DNA of 64,000 nucleotides from Ecdyonurus torrentis (Eukaryota; Arthropoda; Insecta; Ephemeroptera; Heptageniidae). Below are positions 63,193-64,000 of this stretch, in pieces. Within the stretch, counting starts at the first letter, position 1. Each line of letters starts with the position of its first letter. Made by a program: the position numbers and the translations under genes. The DNA lies in assembly GCA_949318235.1 (NCBI GenBank), contig CASGGR010000026.1, positions 989,744 to 1,053,743 of the forward strand, read 5' to 3'. The notes under the pieces are model-generated. The model did not search any database and was not told the origin of the DNA. It was given only the letters and a program-made list of their open reading frames with translations.

Positions 63193-64000
63193 GCTCGCGG
63201 TTTGAACTAAAATGTAGGACTAACAGACTTGCAAAGAAAAGGTAATTATACCTTAATCGCTCCAATGCAAACTTTCGCCGTTATAGAGAATCTCAGTGCT
63301 TTCTTATCGTACTTTTCAGACTGTGAATACGATTTTTTAATGATATTTCCGAAACTAATAAAGCTACAGGCTTGCGGTTTGAACTAAAATGTAGGACTAA
63401 CAGACTTGCAAAGAAAAGGTTGTGACACCTTAATCGATCCAATGCAAACTTTCGCCGTTATAGAGAAACTTAGTGCTTTCTCATAGTACTTTTCAGACTG
63501 TGAATACGATTTTTGATGATAGCTCCGAAACTAATAAAGCTACAGGCTTGCGGTTTGAACTTAAATGTAGGAATAACAGACTTGAAAAGAAAAGGTTATT
63601 ACACCTTAATCGCTCTAATGCAAACTTTCACCGTTATAGAGAATCTCAGTGCTTTCTCATCGTACTTTTCAGACTGTGAATACGATTTTTGATGGTATCT
63701 CCGAAACTAATAAAGCTACAGGCTTGCGGTTTGAACTTGAATGTAGGACTAACAGACTTGCAAAGAAAAGGTAATTACACCTTAATCGCTCCAATGCAAA
63801 CTTTCGCCGTTATAGAGAATCTCAGTGCTTTCTCATCGTACTTTTTAGACTGCGAATACAATTTTTGATAATATTTCCAAACCTAATAAAGCTACAGGCT
63901 TGCGGTTTGAACTAAAATGTAGGACTACTAGACTTGCAAAGAAAAGGTTATTACACCTTAATCGATCCAATGCAAACTTTCGCCGTTATAGAGAATCTTA
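62767..64000. repeat. Core module C18, M1-M6 with duplicated M3, cut by window end
   Basis: M1 at 62767, M2 at 62943, M3 at 63119 and again at 63296, M4 at 63473 (CATAGTACTTTTC), M5 at 63649, M6 at 63825. The last unit ends exactly at 64000 with ATCTTA, so M7 or M10 would follow outside the window. Confidence 0.9.
63035..63388. repeat. Single-monomer tandem duplication (2 x 177 bp)
   Basis: One 177-bp unit occurs twice in a row, at about 63035-63211 and 63212-63388. Both copies carry the otherwise unusual GTAATTATACC, TTTCTTATCG and the extra T in GATTTTTTAATG. The only nearby difference is GGCTCGCGG at about 63193 against GGCTTGCGG at about 63370. This is the smallest-scale duplication seen and one of the most recent. 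It inserts a second M3 into core C18. Confidence 0.9.

Larger units (their letters stand above)
1..64000. repeat. 176-bp tandem satellite array, continuous across the window
   Basis: Every part of the window belongs to one head-to-tail satellite array; no strand inversion, unrelated insertion or unique sequence was found. Taking GTGCTTTCTC as the start of a unit, complete units run from 31 to 64000 (364 units), and bases 1-30 are the tail of a preceding unit. The unit is 176 bp; exceptions are three units of 150 bp, nineteen 1-bp deletions and three 1-bp insertions, which together account exactly for the total length. The consensus is 37.5% GC (66 of 176). Neither array edge is present. Arrays of this type are typically centromeric or pericentromeric in eukaryotes; that placement is inference, because no flanking DNA is visible. 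The family is not one I recognise. Confidence 0.98.

Noticed and set aside
207..63679. A 68-codon open frame repeated in most monomers on the plus strand
   Set aside because: It begins at GTG in most units, is 207 bases long in a 176-bp unit, and overlaps the next copy. The frame shifts by two bases at each unit. Variants freely include stops (ATCTTAG, GGTAATTAC) and 1-bp indels. There is no codon-level constraint, promoter or start context. It is a by-product of repeating a sequence with one stop-poor frame.
1..64000. CRISPR array
   Set aside because: Repeats are contiguous 176-bp units with no short repeat and unique-spacer alternation, and variation is scattered over the whole unit.
1..64000. 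Bacterial protein with tandem repeats (adhesin or similar large coding repeat)
   Set aside because: A coding tandem repeat should have a unit length divisible by 3 and stay open. Here 176 is not divisible by 3 and stop codons occur in all frames within two units.
1..64000. Ribosomal, tRNA or 5S gene cluster
   Set aside because: The unit has no recognisable tRNA A or B box pair, 5S internal control region or rRNA segment, and no poly-T terminator placed after such a box.
1..64000. Telomeric or subtelomeric short repeats
   Set aside because: No runs of TTAGGG, TTTAGGG or TTAGG type motifs were seen on either strand.

Overview
The whole window is one uninterrupted tandem satellite DNA array. 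Nothing in it looks like a protein gene, an RNA gene, a transposon or ordinary intergenic DNA. After a 30-base partial unit, 364 complete monomers run head to tail on the same strand from 31 to 64000. The basic unit is 176 bp. The unit count was checked by arithmetic: 364 x 176 minus 94 equals the 63,970 bases present. Those 94 bases are explained by three 26-bp deletions, nineteen 1-bp deletions and three 1-bp insertions. The consensus unit is about 37.5% GC. It has seven CpG sites, close to the number expected from its base composition. A roughly nucleosome-length monomer in a long, gene-free, one-direction array with higher-order repeats (HORs) is typical of eukaryotic centromeric or pericentromeric heterochromatin. 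I do not recognise the satellite family and cannot tell plant from animal.

The array is hierarchical. Level 1 is the 176-bp monomer. Level 2 is a 3-monomer (528-bp) pattern: diagnostic variants recur every third monomer. Level 3 is a 9-monomer core (about 1,584 bp), called M1-M9 here and usually followed by M10. It occurs 18 times, complete or truncated. Marks: M1 has GATATCCCC and CACCCTTAT; M2 has TTTTCACACTG and GTAATTAC; M3 has TTTCTTATCG and GTTATGAC; M4 has GAAACTTAG and GAAAAG; M5 has GATGGTATC and GTAATTAC; M6 has GATAATATTTCCAAACC; M7 has GTACATTTCAG and GAAAAGAAAAGTTT; M8 has GAATTTAAATG; M9 has CAGTGTTTTCTC and CGATCC; M10 has GATTTTTAAT. Level 4 is a set of larger tandem duplications of 5 to 54 monomers (880 to 9,499 bp), many nested or overlapping.

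Layout: 1-7.2 kb is the least regular part, with 11-monomer spacing marked by 150-bp deleted monomers at 559, 2469 and 4378. 7.2-23.4 kb holds 17-, 7-, 14- and 5-monomer repeats around cores C1-C5. 23.4-28.3 kb has core C6 and a 9-monomer repeat. 28.3-47.3 kb is two copies of a 9,499-bp (54-monomer) unit with no difference found in the places compared, and each copy contains two copies of an older 24-monomer (about 4,222-bp) unit. 47.3-64 kb has 11-, 13-, 18- and 8-monomer repeats and ends with a single-monomer duplication near 63.0-63.4 kb.

The interest lies in repeat evolution: in-register unequal exchange or copying that leaves chimeric monomers at junctions, a readable order of duplication events, and variation concentrated at CpG sites and A-tracts. 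No coding function is proposed.
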